A stretch of DNA of 58,862 bases from Spirosoma sp. (GTDB lineage Bacteria > Bacteroidota > Bacteroidia > Cytophagales > Spirosomataceae): positions 1-58,862 of the forward strand of contig JACMPG010000375.1 of the NCBI GenBank assembly GCA_014377625.1. The letters are read 5' to 3'. The notes below the pieces were generated by a model. It worked only from the letters and a program-made list of their open reading frames with translations, did not search any database and was not told the origin of the DNA. The translations under genes were made by a program, and so were the position numbers. Below, piece after piece: positions 38,001 through 45,692 of this stretch. Within the stretch, counting starts at the first letter, position 1, and every line of letters starts with the position of its first letter.

Positions 38001-41000
38001 GAGCGAAATCGAGAAGGGAATGGTGTACCATAACCTGCTCGACGAGGGCGAAGGCATCTATCACGACCAGTTTTTCTACCAGATTGAAGATACCGCTTTC
38101 GATTTCGACCTCTTCAAACAAGCCTTTTATCTCCTTGTTCAAAAGCACAGCATCCTGCGGACGAGCCTGCCGATTTCGCTCTTTACCGAGCCGGTTCAGG
38201 TAGTACACCGCTTTTCGGAAGCAAACGTCACTATTGACTACACCGACCTTCAAGCCTACGACACCGATCAGCAGCGGGCTTTCCTGACCAATTATGTGGC
38301 CGAAGATCGTAGCCAGCCGTTCGACCTGAAAGCACCCGGCCTGTTTCGCCTGACCGTTTACCGGCTCAGTCCGAACCAGTACGGCCTTCTTTGGGTATTC
38401 CACCACGCCATTCTGGATGGGTGGAGTAACGCATCGCTACTCACCGAACTCGGCCAGGTCTATGAGGCTCTCAAACAGGATCGCACGTACCGGCCAATCC
38501 CAATGACCGTCAGCTACCGGGATTTCATTGTCGATCAGCAGCGCGTCAAAACCTCGGCGGCTGTAGCCGCCTACTGGCAGCAACACCTGAGCGAGACCAT
38601 TACCACGGCGCTGCCTTTTGCCAAAACACCCACCGGCGATGGCGCACAGGCTGCCCGCAAACGCAGCTTCCAGGTTGATGGCGTAACGAACGAACAGGTC
38701 AGCAAGCTGGCCCATCAGCACAGCGTACCGCCGGGTATGGTTTACCTCGCAGCCTTCTACGCGGTGCTCCGTTCCTTTAATGAGCAGGACACGCTCACGC
38801 TGGGAATGGTGTCGCACGCCCGGCCCGAGGTTGAAAATAGCGATAAACTGATTGGCTGTTTCCTAAATACCGTGCCACTGCGTATAGACATACCGGTAGC
38901 GGCCTCGGGTCAGGAAATTCTGAAGCGGGTACAGACGCAGATTGTGGCGCAGAAGGGTTTCGACAAGCTGCCCATTACCGACATCATGCGGGTGCTGGGC
39001 AAAACGGCTCGGGAGGATTCACTATTCTCCATCCATTACAGCTACGTTGATTTTCATATTTATTCGGATTCGCCGAGCCAGGCTACGTCCGAAACGCTCA
39101 TCGAAAGCACCGAAAGTACCAATGCCACTTTCGACTTTATGGTCAACAACACGGGTGGTCAGGCCGTCGTCACGATGAAATGCCAGCCCGGTCTGTACGA
39201 CGATGCGGACATGAGCCGACTCGAACAGCTTTATAGCAACGCTCTCGATCAACTGGTGTATACCCCCGCCGAACCCTTACGGATCGACGCAACGAATACC
39301 GACACCAACAACACCTACGTGAGCCTGTTCGAGGCTAACGTAGCCAAATACGCGTCACAAACGGCCCTGAGTTTTGAAGGGCAGACGCTGACCTACGCCG
39401 AAGTCAATGAGCGGGCCAATCAGATGGCCCGGCGGTTGCGGACCGAATTTGGCGTTCGGCCCGACGATGTGGTGGCCCTGCTAATGCCCAAATCAGACTG
39501 GGCAATCATCAGTATCCTCGGTGTGCTGAAAGCTGGCGCGGCTTACCTGCCCATAGACCCGGCCTACCCCGCCAACCTGATCGACCACATCATTACCGAT
39601 GGTAAACCCGCCGTGGTACTGACGATGAGTACGCTGGCCAACACCCTGCCGACGGCGGCTGCGGCCCTGCCGGGCTGGACGGTCGATACGGAATACGACA
39701 ATGCGATGGCTACTCCAAATCTGCCGCTGATTAGCAAAGGAAATAATCTGGCGTACATCATCTATACGTCGGGTTCGACGGGGCTGCCGAAGGGAGTTGA
39801 AATTGAAAACCACAATCTGGTTCACTACATCACCTGGGCCAATGATTACTACTACGGCAATACCGGTAGGGCTGATTTCGGCCTGTTCACTTCGCTCTCC
39901 TTCGACCTGACAGTAACGGGTATTTTTGCCACCCTGCTGCGGGGTGACACGCTCTTTATCTACAACGACGAAGATCTCGACGAAACGTTACAAGCTGTCT
40001 TTCAGGACAATGCATCAATACGAAGTGTCAAACTGACCCCGTCGCACATTCGGTTACTGAGCCACCTGAACATCACCAAAACCGCCGTGTCGCACATTAT
40101 CGTGGGTGGAGAAGCCCTGCAGCCTTACCACGTAGAGGTGCTGCGCAGCATGAACCCGGCCATTCAGATCGATAACGAATACGGCCCCACCGAAACAACG
40201 GTCGGTTGTACGATTGAACGGGTTACCGATACGAGCCGAATCACCATTGGCAAACCCATTGCCAATACGACCATTCACATCCTGTCTGACGATCTACAGC
40301 CTGTACCAGCGGGCGAAGAAGGGGAGCTTTACATCGGTGGCAACGGCCTGGCCCGTGGCTATCGTAACCGGCCAGACCTGACCAGCCAGCGATTCATTGC
40401 CAATCCGGTTAATTCTGACGAGCGGCTATACCGGACCGGCGACGTAGCCGCCTGGTTACCCGATGGAACTATCAAGCTACTGGGCCGGAAAGACGAGCAG
40501 GTCAAGGTGAAAGGCTTCCGAATCGAACTCGACGGGATCGAAACGGTCATGCGAAACTTCGACGGGATCGACGCGGTAGCGGTCGTTTTCAACGCTCAGG
40601 AAGCTCAGTTGATCGCTTTTTACCAGAGTGCGGATGTATTTAGTCCGCAGATGCTCAAAACGTACGCATCCCGCCATCTGCCGACGTATATGATTCCTCA
40701 GCAGTGGATGCAGGTGGATACTATTCCGCTGACGACCAACGGCAAAACCGACAAGAAAGCCCTGGCGTCGCGCTGGACAAACGTACCCACCACGCCGGAA
40801 CAGGCCGTACCCCCGGCAGTTCCTGACCAGCCTACGCCGACAGAGCAACTCCTGTCCGAAACGTTTGCGGTCATCTTCGGTCAGTCAGTAGGTATGCACG
40901 ACGATTACTGGGTGCTGAACATCGACTCGATCCGAGCCGTGCAAATCTCGGCCCGGCTCCGCGACAAGGGCTACAAGGTTCAGATCCGTCAGATTCTGCG

Positions 41001-41133
41001 GGCCAGAACCATAGCTGAACTGGCCGAACAGGTAACGCAGATCCCTAAAGGTGCGGCTGGTCAGCCGGTTGCCCAGCCCATGATCGGGATACCGCGCCTG
41101 TCGAACAGCGAACTGAACTCATTATTCGACTGA
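32038..41133 (+). CDS. hybrid PKS-NRPS: KS - vestigial AT - ACP - ACP - C-A-T-C-A-T
   Basis: A 3031-residue hybrid. The ketosynthase (about 3-415) has C162 (DTSCSSS), H296 (EAHGSGT) and H336 (NLGHARM). A second shrunken acyltransferase follows, reading AVGLG at 578-582 in place of GHSxG, with the YQFEKTRCW linker kept. Two adjacent ACPs come next (S770, S842). C1 has HHIISDE (H1033/H1034, E1039 for glycine). A1 code is DVWHFSLVDK, the known Ser code. T1 has S1905 in GGDSIKAI. C2 (H2122/H2123, D2127) has the YPMSEIEKGM start of the D-accepting or GGDS-following C subtype, though no E domain precedes it. A2 code DLTKIGEVGK fits Asn. The last carrier has S2964 in the odd VLNIDSIRAVQ. No reductive PKS domain is present. 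It ends NSELNSLFD. Confidence 0.94.
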   Translation: MTTDIAIIGMAGRFPGARTIDELYHNLKAGKDSLRPISTERLTSTTLDSEATYCVRGYMDEIDRFDHALFGIVMGEAQTMDPHQRQLLEVSYEAIENAGYSIDDLNGSETGVYIAETQLRYHEHADEFVPTLLTGNTSEFVASRISRSFNFLGGACVFDTSCSSSLVALHHACSELILGNCEQAIVGAANLELFPIKNEYDFDVASPDGKSRAFSAHANGMSYGEVVGCLLLKRLDRALADQDNIQAVIKSTAINNNAARSASMTAPDSAAQAAVIRKAWQKAGVTPEEVGFIEAHGSGTQLGDSIEVGGLNLVFSAYPTTAQKCPISSVKANLGHARMAAGMAGLIKAVLALKHRAMFPAVNFDEPSKLIDFDKAAVFVNDTFRPWETTDGKPLVAAVSSMGLSGTNAHAVLQEAPRRAATAKPISLDTYLIPVSSKTSAGLTRNLVALSQCLDNYTNADLADISFTLATGRKHYPYRVALRVNNLPDLKRQLTGVRVPTALPAGQKVVLILSENGKLADNTIDAFRKYTAFRQPYEACLALASELTLSVSMQNFAFQYAFAQMLTTFGIAKDAMLAVGLGKVVVDVLNGRLTLAQGVTQVREQPTSLPNDLTERVDKLVSQQTEPVLFLSALPCCPIITRLQTHPQVGKVFETLRPNADLSDPASLLLSYFYQTGAAIAWKSVADGRPGERIALPTYQFEKTRCWIRESPRLNTPETATAEPQKPAPKLTDADATATETTIATLWADVLPDTTSFGRTDNFFRSGGNSLLATKVINRLNQQFGIHLDFEDIFDFPELGQLASYIDGLSTTTDKIIGYWKDVLKTDQIKPDDNFFDLGGHSLMASQVLNRINQAFGIALNFEDFFENGVVTELASLVDEKRQTRTVTSALVRANAGQSHYPVSGAQRRIWILDQLQPGTVAYNNAVSFVLEGPLNHPMLQRAFAAVIERHENVRTTFLNVDGEPKQVIHPVSDKPFTLVLHDLSETDDQQERTRALASAQHNEPFDLAVGPLLRGSLVRHTPDRHVVVLTMHHIISDEWSMHLLFNELVIFYNSYLTNSPAYVPALPVQYKDFAVWQEEQRQTGKLDEARQYWHNRFAGEIPVLEFPTDYARPTVRTYQGRTIKRTMSAEWLHQVRTFSDEQSSTLFMTLLAGLNALLYRYTGQKELIIGSPVAGRTHQDVEHLIGVFINTVALRTAVSPDESFADLLQKVRKNTLADLSYQQYPFDQLLTELPIPRDSTRSPLFDVFLNVKNMSAVHGDQDAAGLTMKPFEVDASTSKFDISLLVSIHDAGMEIALEYDLNLFDAVRMERMLGHFEQLLDQACVRPTAPISQLNLLTAPERTELLAYNQTDYPFPQEETLVSLIEQQAQRTPQAVALRQNDQTWTYAQLDAWANQIAHYLLEVADVRPGQRIGLLLDRSGWQVASLLGILKTGCAYVPLDVQFPPERIAYQLSDASVNVVLVDQAGTLAPLGLTNLIEVTPQQVKRASLSEQPVDVMVLADQTAYVIYTSGSTGRPKGVALAHRGVVNRLLWMGRMYGFDAQEIILQKTPYVFDVSVWEFFLPLLSGGQLILCRQTDIYNPAALVDLIEKHSVTTLHFVPGMFQVFLESMSDTLVKRLSSLRQIFASGEALSAVSVADHHRQLPNVALHNLYGPTEASVDVSYYETNGNESIIPIGRPIDNTQLWVVDAGLQLQPKGVWGEIWIGGVGVAQGYVGQPELTADRFRTEVALGGRLYRSGDRGRWTEAGEIEYGGRLDNQVKVRGYRIELGEIERAVADVVGVEQGIVLVRDSGMERSLVCYYSSRLNRPLSFDEWQVSLGAVLPGYMLPSEYYCVEQWPVTATGKIDRKALLSMSLPAWEDDEQPETTSETSELHKLVLAAFETVLAKKPIRLTDSFFQIGGDSIKAIRLINALNKSLSVRLEVKDIYQHQEVRSFIACVARQQNEQVATSALADAEQQIERVKTNMLADKVAVQQLAADWEDIYPMSEIEKGMVYHNLLDEGEGIYHDQFFYQIEDTAFDFDLFKQAFYLLVQKHSILRTSLPISLFTEPVQVVHRFSEANVTIDYTDLQAYDTDQQRAFLTNYVAEDRSQPFDLKAPGLFRLTVYRLSPNQYGLLWVFHHAILDGWSNASLLTELGQVYEALKQDRTYRPIPMTVSYRDFIVDQQRVKTSAAVAAYWQQHLSETITTALPFAKTPTGDGAQAARKRSFQVDGVTNEQVSKLAHQHSVPPGMVYLAAFYAVLRSFNEQDTLTLGMVSHARPEVENSDKLIGCFLNTVPLRIDIPVAASGQEILKRVQTQIVAQKGFDKLPITDIMRVLGKTAREDSLFSIHYSYVDFHIYSDSPSQATSETLIESTESTNATFDFMVNNTGGQAVVTMKCQPGLYDDADMSRLEQLYSNALDQLVYTPAEPLRIDATNTDTNNTYVSLFEANVAKYASQTALSFEGQTLTYAEVNERANQMARRLRTEFGVRPDDVVALLMPKSDWAIISILGVLKAGAAYLPIDPAYPANLIDHIITDGKPAVVLTMSTLANTLPTAAAALPGWTVDTEYDNAMATPNLPLISKGNNLAYIIYTSGSTGLPKGVEIENHNLVHYITWANDYYYGNTGRADFGLFTSLSFDLTVTGIFATLLRGDTLFIYNDEDLDETLQAVFQDNASIRSVKLTPSHIRLLSHLNITKTAVSHIIVGGEALQPYHVEVLRSMNPAIQIDNEYGPTETTVGCTIERVTDTSRITIGKPIANTTIHILSDDLQPVPAGEEGELYIGGNGLARGYRNRPDLTSQRFIANPVNSDERLYRTGDVAAWLPDGTIKLLGRKDEQVKVKGFRIELDGIETVMRNFDGIDAVAVVFNAQEAQLIAFYQSADVFSPQMLKTYASRHLPTYMIPQQWMQVDTIPLTTNGKTDKKALASRWTNVPTTPEQAVPPAVPDQPTPTEQLLSETFAVIFGQSVGMHDDYWVLNIDSIRAVQISARLRDKGYKVQIRQILRARTIAELAEQVTQIPKGAAGQPVAQPMIGIPRLSNSELNSLFD
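33553..34158 (+). other. vestigial acyltransferase region of the second PKS module
   Basis: Part of the protein starting at 32038. The stretch before the nucleophile elbow is still AT-like (FAFQYAFAQMLTTFGI), but the elbow is A578-V579-G580-L581-G582 with glycine in place of the catalytic serine and valine in place of histidine. Most of the substrate-binding half is missing, and the post-AT linker is kept. It decayed in a similar way to the copy at 25732 but with different residues. Confidence 0.75.
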
Positions 41134-41152
41134 TCTTTTAACCTCGTTTCCC

Positions 41153-44100
41153 GTGGCACATACTCTTTCCGTCAGTAACATCAGGCAGGTGTACGCACCC
41201 TCGGCCATGCAGGAGAGCATGCTCGATTCCGTCCTGGATGCTGACCAAAATCAAACGTATTTCCGGCAGGAGGCCTACCAAATCGACGGCGATCTTCAGC
41301 CCCGGTTAGTGGAAACGGCTCTGGGTATACTCGTTGGTCGGCACGACAGCCTGCGGACGGTATTCAGCCGGAAGAAAGAAGATCGCTGGCTTCAGGTCGT
41401 ACTGACCGAATGGCCCGCCGGTTTCTACTACGAGGACCTGCGCGGGCGGGGCAACCAGTCTGAACGGAATGCCTACGTGGCTCTGTACAAGACCCTCGAC
41501 CGCAAAAAGGGCTTTGACTGCACCAAAGAATCGCTGCTGCGCGTGGCGGTGCTGCAACTTGCCGACCAGCGGTTCGAGCTGATCTGGAGCTACCACCACG
41601 CCATCATCGACGGCTGGAGCATTGCCCTGCTGATGAACGAATACGTAGCGATATATACCGGCCTGGTCAATGGCTTGGCTAACAACCTGCCCGAACCCGT
41701 TCAGTATGGCACTTACATCAACTGGCTGAACGCTCAAGACCGCGAGGAGTCGGGCCGTTTCTGGCAACAGTATCTGGCCGATTACACCAGCGCTACGGGT
41801 CTGCCCAAAATGAATCTGTCGGCCGGGACTCACCCCGGTTTTAGCCAGGCAGGATTTATGATACCGGCCAGTCAGGTAACGTCGCTGACAAGCCTGGCCA
41901 AACGGAGCCGCACGACCTTCAGTGTCCTGATTCAGGCTGTTTGGGGGATTTTACTGAGCAAACTCAACAACACCCGCGATACCACATTCGGGCTGGTCAT
42001 CTCCGGTCGTCCGCCCGTAATCGAGGGGGTATCACAGGTTGTCGGATTGTTTATCAACACGATTCCCGTTCGGGTGTGTTACGATGCGACTACCACTCTG
42101 GCGGGGTTGCTGGAAACCATTCAGGCCGATGCCTTCGACCGGGAAGCACACGAATACTGCTCCCCCGCTGAGATCAAAGCCCAGTCGGAACTGAAACAGC
42201 ACCTCTTCGACCATATTCTGTCGTTCGGAAACTTCCCCACCGGCGACGATAAGGTCTCACACGCGTTCTCGGTGGTTGAGTCCAATTATGTAGCTCTGAC
42301 GGATTATGATTTTAATATCAACGTAACGCCGGGCCGCGAAACGCGGGTCAGCTTCGACTTCAACCCTAACGTTTACGAACCGTTTTTGATCGACGGCCTG
42401 GTCGACCAGTTTCAATACCTTATCGACCAGATTCTTGCCGACGAAACGGTGCCAGTCGACGCGCTGACCGTAGTGACGCCAGCCGAAAAAGCACGATTAT
42501 TGGGCTTTAATCCGGCCCCCTGTACGTTTAGTACATACAAAACCCTGACCGGTCAGTTCGCCGAAACAGTGGCCCGGTTCGCCGATAAAATAGCGCTGGT
42601 TCATGGCGAAAAGCAACTGACCTATGCCCAACTGGAGCGGAAAAGTAACCAGCTGGCCCGCTACCTGATTCAGTTGGGTGTACAGCCGCAGCACTACGTG
42701 GCCGTGATGGTCGACCGGTCGCTGCTGACGGTCATTAGTCTGCTGGCCATTCAGAAAACCGGGGCCATTTATGTACCCATCGACGTTGATCTGCCAACCG
42801 CCCGCATCGACTACATGCTGGGCGATACGCAGGCTAACATCTTGATTACAGATCGCGCACGGCCCGGCTTAGCGGCTGAGGTCGAGCAGATTATCTATTC
42901 CGAAGAACAACTCATCATCGGTATTAACCCGACCAATAGCCTGCCACTCATCAACCAGGCAACTGATATTGCCTACGTCATCTACACCTCCGGCACGACC
43001 GGCACCCCAAAGGGCATACTGATCAAACACGAAAGCATTGTCGACCGGGTGCTGTACCATACCGATTGCCTGCCGGTCACGTCCGGTGACAAGGTTCTTC
43101 AGTTTTCCTCCGTCAGCTTCGATGCCTCACTGGTAGAGATATTGATGGCACTGCTGGCCGGTGGTACTCTGGTAATTGCCGACAACACGATGAAACACAA
43201 TCCGGCGCTGTTGCTGGAAACCATCAACCAACAGGGTGTTACGGTGGCGATTCTGCCCCCGGCTTACCTCCAGGCGTTCGACGGGCAACCGCTGGGTAGC
43301 CTGCGCAAACTGATCTCAACGGGCGAAGCGGCCAGTCTGGCCGTCAGCGTCAACTACGCAGCTACCCTGGATTTTTTCAACGGCTACGGCCCTACCGAAG
43401 CCTGCGTTGGTGCCACGTTTTACCGGGTCGACGCGGCCAAAGCGGCTACCTATACCCGGCAGGGTGGTATTCCCATCGGGTTGCCCTTTGCCAACACCGC
43501 TGTTTACGTCCTGAACGAACAACTGGAGTTGATGCCCGTGGGTTATGTCGGTGAAATCTGCGTGGCCGGTATCGGGTTATCGGCGGGCTACCTCAACCAG
43601 CCGGAGCAGACGAACCGGAAATTTGTAGCGAATCCATACGCTATCGGTGAAACCAACACGACACTCTACAAAACGGGTGATTTGGGCCGCTGGAACAACG
43701 AAGGTATCCTGGAATTTATCGGTCGTAAAGACGACCAGATTCAGGTGCGTGGTATCCGGGTCGAACCGGCCGAGATCGAGGCCGTACTGGCCCGGCACGA
43801 GGCCATCAAATCGGCCCTGCTTGCGATTCGCCAAACCGAAACCGGCCTGCAACTGATTGCCTATATCATCGCCGATGTACCGGTCGGCATTGCGGCCCTG
43901 CGCGACTTTGCCGCCCGGTGGTTACCTACCTACATGCTGCCCACCCACGTTATTCGGCTCGACGCTTTTCCGCTGACGATCAACGGTAAAGTAGACCGTC
44001 GGCAATTACCCGTGCCAGATTCGTTCGATGATGAGTCGCAGGAAGGTCCCGTTGGCCCCGTCGAGCAGGAGTTGGCCACGATCTGGATGACTATTCTGGA

Positions 44101-45685
44101 TAAAGCCAGCATCAGTCGCCATGCTAACTTTTTCGAGGTCGGAGGTCACAGCCTGAAAGCCACCCGCCTGATTTCCCGGATTTACCGCGAGATGGGCGTA
44201 AAACTGGCCCTCAACGATGTGTTTTTGCATCCGACCCTGGTGCAGATGGCCGAGCTGGTTGAGCAGACGGGCACCACGGGCTACGAACGCATCCATCCCT
44301 GTCCCGAACAGGAATTGTACGCCCTGTCGCACGCCCAGAAAGGGGTCTGGCTGGCGCATCAGCACGAAGCGGCTCAACTGGCCTACAACGTGATGGCCGC
44401 CTACTGGCTCACCGGCGATCTGAACATCGACGCCCTGACGCGGGCACTAGCCTACACCGTTCGGCGTCACGAAAGTCTGCGTACCCAGTTTACGACCGAC
44501 GAAGGAATGCCGATGCAACGGATTATTCCGGCAGACGACCCCCGCTTCGGCCTCGTGCAATACGACTTCAGCACCCTTACCGACAGTCGGGAGAAAGCCC
44601 TGCGCCATCTTGACGCACAACTCAACCTGCCCTTTGATCTGGAGAACGATTCGCTCATCAAGGTAACCCTGATACAAACTATCCCCGGCCAGTACCTATT
44701 CACGCTGATGATGCACCATATCATCTGCGATGCCTGGTCGAAGGATGTGCTAACCCGCGACATTATTCTGCTCTACAACGCCTTTGTGGCCGGGCAGCCA
44801 GTGAGCCTGGCCCCACTACCCATTCATTACAAAGATTTTGCGGCCTGGCAGCAGCGGAACTTCGCCCTCGATCAGAACCGCGACCGCGCCTACTGGACCG
44901 AAAAACTGGCGAACCTGGGTGAACCTACCGCGCTGCTAACCGACTATCCCCGGCCCAAAGCGCAGTCTTACGCAGGTGCCGTTGAATTTATTTCCGTCGA
45001 TTCTGCACTGGCCCATCGTCTGCGCCAACTCGGTCAGGAAACCGGAACCAGCCTGTTCATCATCGGCGTGGCGGCAGTATACACACTGCTGCATCACTAT
45101 ACCGGTCAGGAAGATCTGCTGGTAGGCACCACCGTAGCGGGCCGCGATCACGACAGCCTCGACGAGCAGATTGGTTTTTATATCAACACCCTGGCATTAC
45201 GCACACTCCTGAGCCCGGCAGATACGTTTGAAACGCTGCTGAATCGGACCAAAGAAACCACGCTCAACGCGTACCGGCATCAGCACTACCCATTCGATCT
45301 GCTGGTGGCCAACGCCAAACGCGACAGCCACCGCCGGTCGCTGTTCAACGTACTGGTCGAGCTAATCAACGTAGCCCGCGACACCGATAAATTTCCTGAT
45401 ATGACAGGCCTCACCGTTACCCCGCAGGACCAGGAAACGCACTTTAGCAAACACGAACTGGCCGTCCGTCTCTTTGACAATGGCGACCAGCTGGCGATGT
45501 CGCTCGAATACAACGCCGACCTGTTCGCATCGGAAACGATCACCCGCTTCGGCGAACAACTGACAACGCTACTCGATGCGGTTGCCACCAATCCGGCAGC
45601 TCCACTTACCGACTTTGCCTTAGCCGATGCCGAAGCCCTAATGGTGCCGGCCGTATTGGAAGACTCATTCAACTTCAATTTTTGA
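41153..45685 (+). CDS. NRPS C-A-T-C, kynurenine-like adenylation domain
   Basis: A 1510-residue synthetase starting at a GTG 19 bases after the previous stop; no ATG fits the start of the C domain. C1 begins YAPSAMQESML, the form seen in C domains that accept from an epimerised or GGDS-type carrier, with HHAIIDG at 148-154. The A domain (about 465-960) gives the code DAVIITGVGK. This shares seven of ten positions with the daptomycin kynurenine code DAWTTTGVGK as I remember it, which fits the tryptophan dioxygenase and kynurenine monooxygenase in the operon. T carries S1000 (VGGHSLKAT). The final full C domain (about 1056-1490) has HHIICDA (H1188/H1189, D1193, A1194 for glycine) and works with the A domain of the next protein. 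It ends LEDSFNFNF. The same architecture recurs at 49590. Confidence 0.93.
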   Translation: MAHTLSVSNIRQVYAPSAMQESMLDSVLDADQNQTYFRQEAYQIDGDLQPRLVETALGILVGRHDSLRTVFSRKKEDRWLQVVLTEWPAGFYYEDLRGRGNQSERNAYVALYKTLDRKKGFDCTKESLLRVAVLQLADQRFELIWSYHHAIIDGWSIALLMNEYVAIYTGLVNGLANNLPEPVQYGTYINWLNAQDREESGRFWQQYLADYTSATGLPKMNLSAGTHPGFSQAGFMIPASQVTSLTSLAKRSRTTFSVLIQAVWGILLSKLNNTRDTTFGLVISGRPPVIEGVSQVVGLFINTIPVRVCYDATTTLAGLLETIQADAFDREAHEYCSPAEIKAQSELKQHLFDHILSFGNFPTGDDKVSHAFSVVESNYVALTDYDFNINVTPGRETRVSFDFNPNVYEPFLIDGLVDQFQYLIDQILADETVPVDALTVVTPAEKARLLGFNPAPCTFSTYKTLTGQFAETVARFADKIALVHGEKQLTYAQLERKSNQLARYLIQLGVQPQHYVAVMVDRSLLTVISLLAIQKTGAIYVPIDVDLPTARIDYMLGDTQANILITDRARPGLAAEVEQIIYSEEQLIIGINPTNSLPLINQATDIAYVIYTSGTTGTPKGILIKHESIVDRVLYHTDCLPVTSGDKVLQFSSVSFDASLVEILMALLAGGTLVIADNTMKHNPALLLETINQQGVTVAILPPAYLQAFDGQPLGSLRKLISTGEAASLAVSVNYAATLDFFNGYGPTEACVGATFYRVDAAKAATYTRQGGIPIGLPFANTAVYVLNEQLELMPVGYVGEICVAGIGLSAGYLNQPEQTNRKFVANPYAIGETNTTLYKTGDLGRWNNEGILEFIGRKDDQIQVRGIRVEPAEIEAVLARHEAIKSALLAIRQTETGLQLIAYIIADVPVGIAALRDFAARWLPTYMLPTHVIRLDAFPLTINGKVDRRQLPVPDSFDDESQEGPVGPVEQELATIWMTILDKASISRHANFFEVGGHSLKATRLISRIYREMGVKLALNDVFLHPTLVQMAELVEQTGTTGYERIHPCPEQELYALSHAQKGVWLAHQHEAAQLAYNVMAAYWLTGDLNIDALTRALAYTVRRHESLRTQFTTDEGMPMQRIIPADDPRFGLVQYDFSTLTDSREKALRHLDAQLNLPFDLENDSLIKVTLIQTIPGQYLFTLMMHHIICDAWSKDVLTRDIILLYNAFVAGQPVSLAPLPIHYKDFAAWQQRNFALDQNRDRAYWTEKLANLGEPTALLTDYPRPKAQSYAGAVEFISVDSALAHRLRQLGQETGTSLFIIGVAAVYTLLHHYTGQEDLLVGTTVAGRDHDSLDEQIGFYINTLALRTLLSPADTFETLLNRTKETTLNAYRHQHYPFDLLVANAKRDSHRRSLFNVLVELINVARDTDKFPDMTGLTVTPQDQETHFSKHELAVRLFDNGDQLAMSLEYNADLFASETITRFGEQLTTLLDAVATNPAAPLTDFALADAEALMVPAVLEDSFNFNF

Positions 45686-45692
45686 CCATGTC

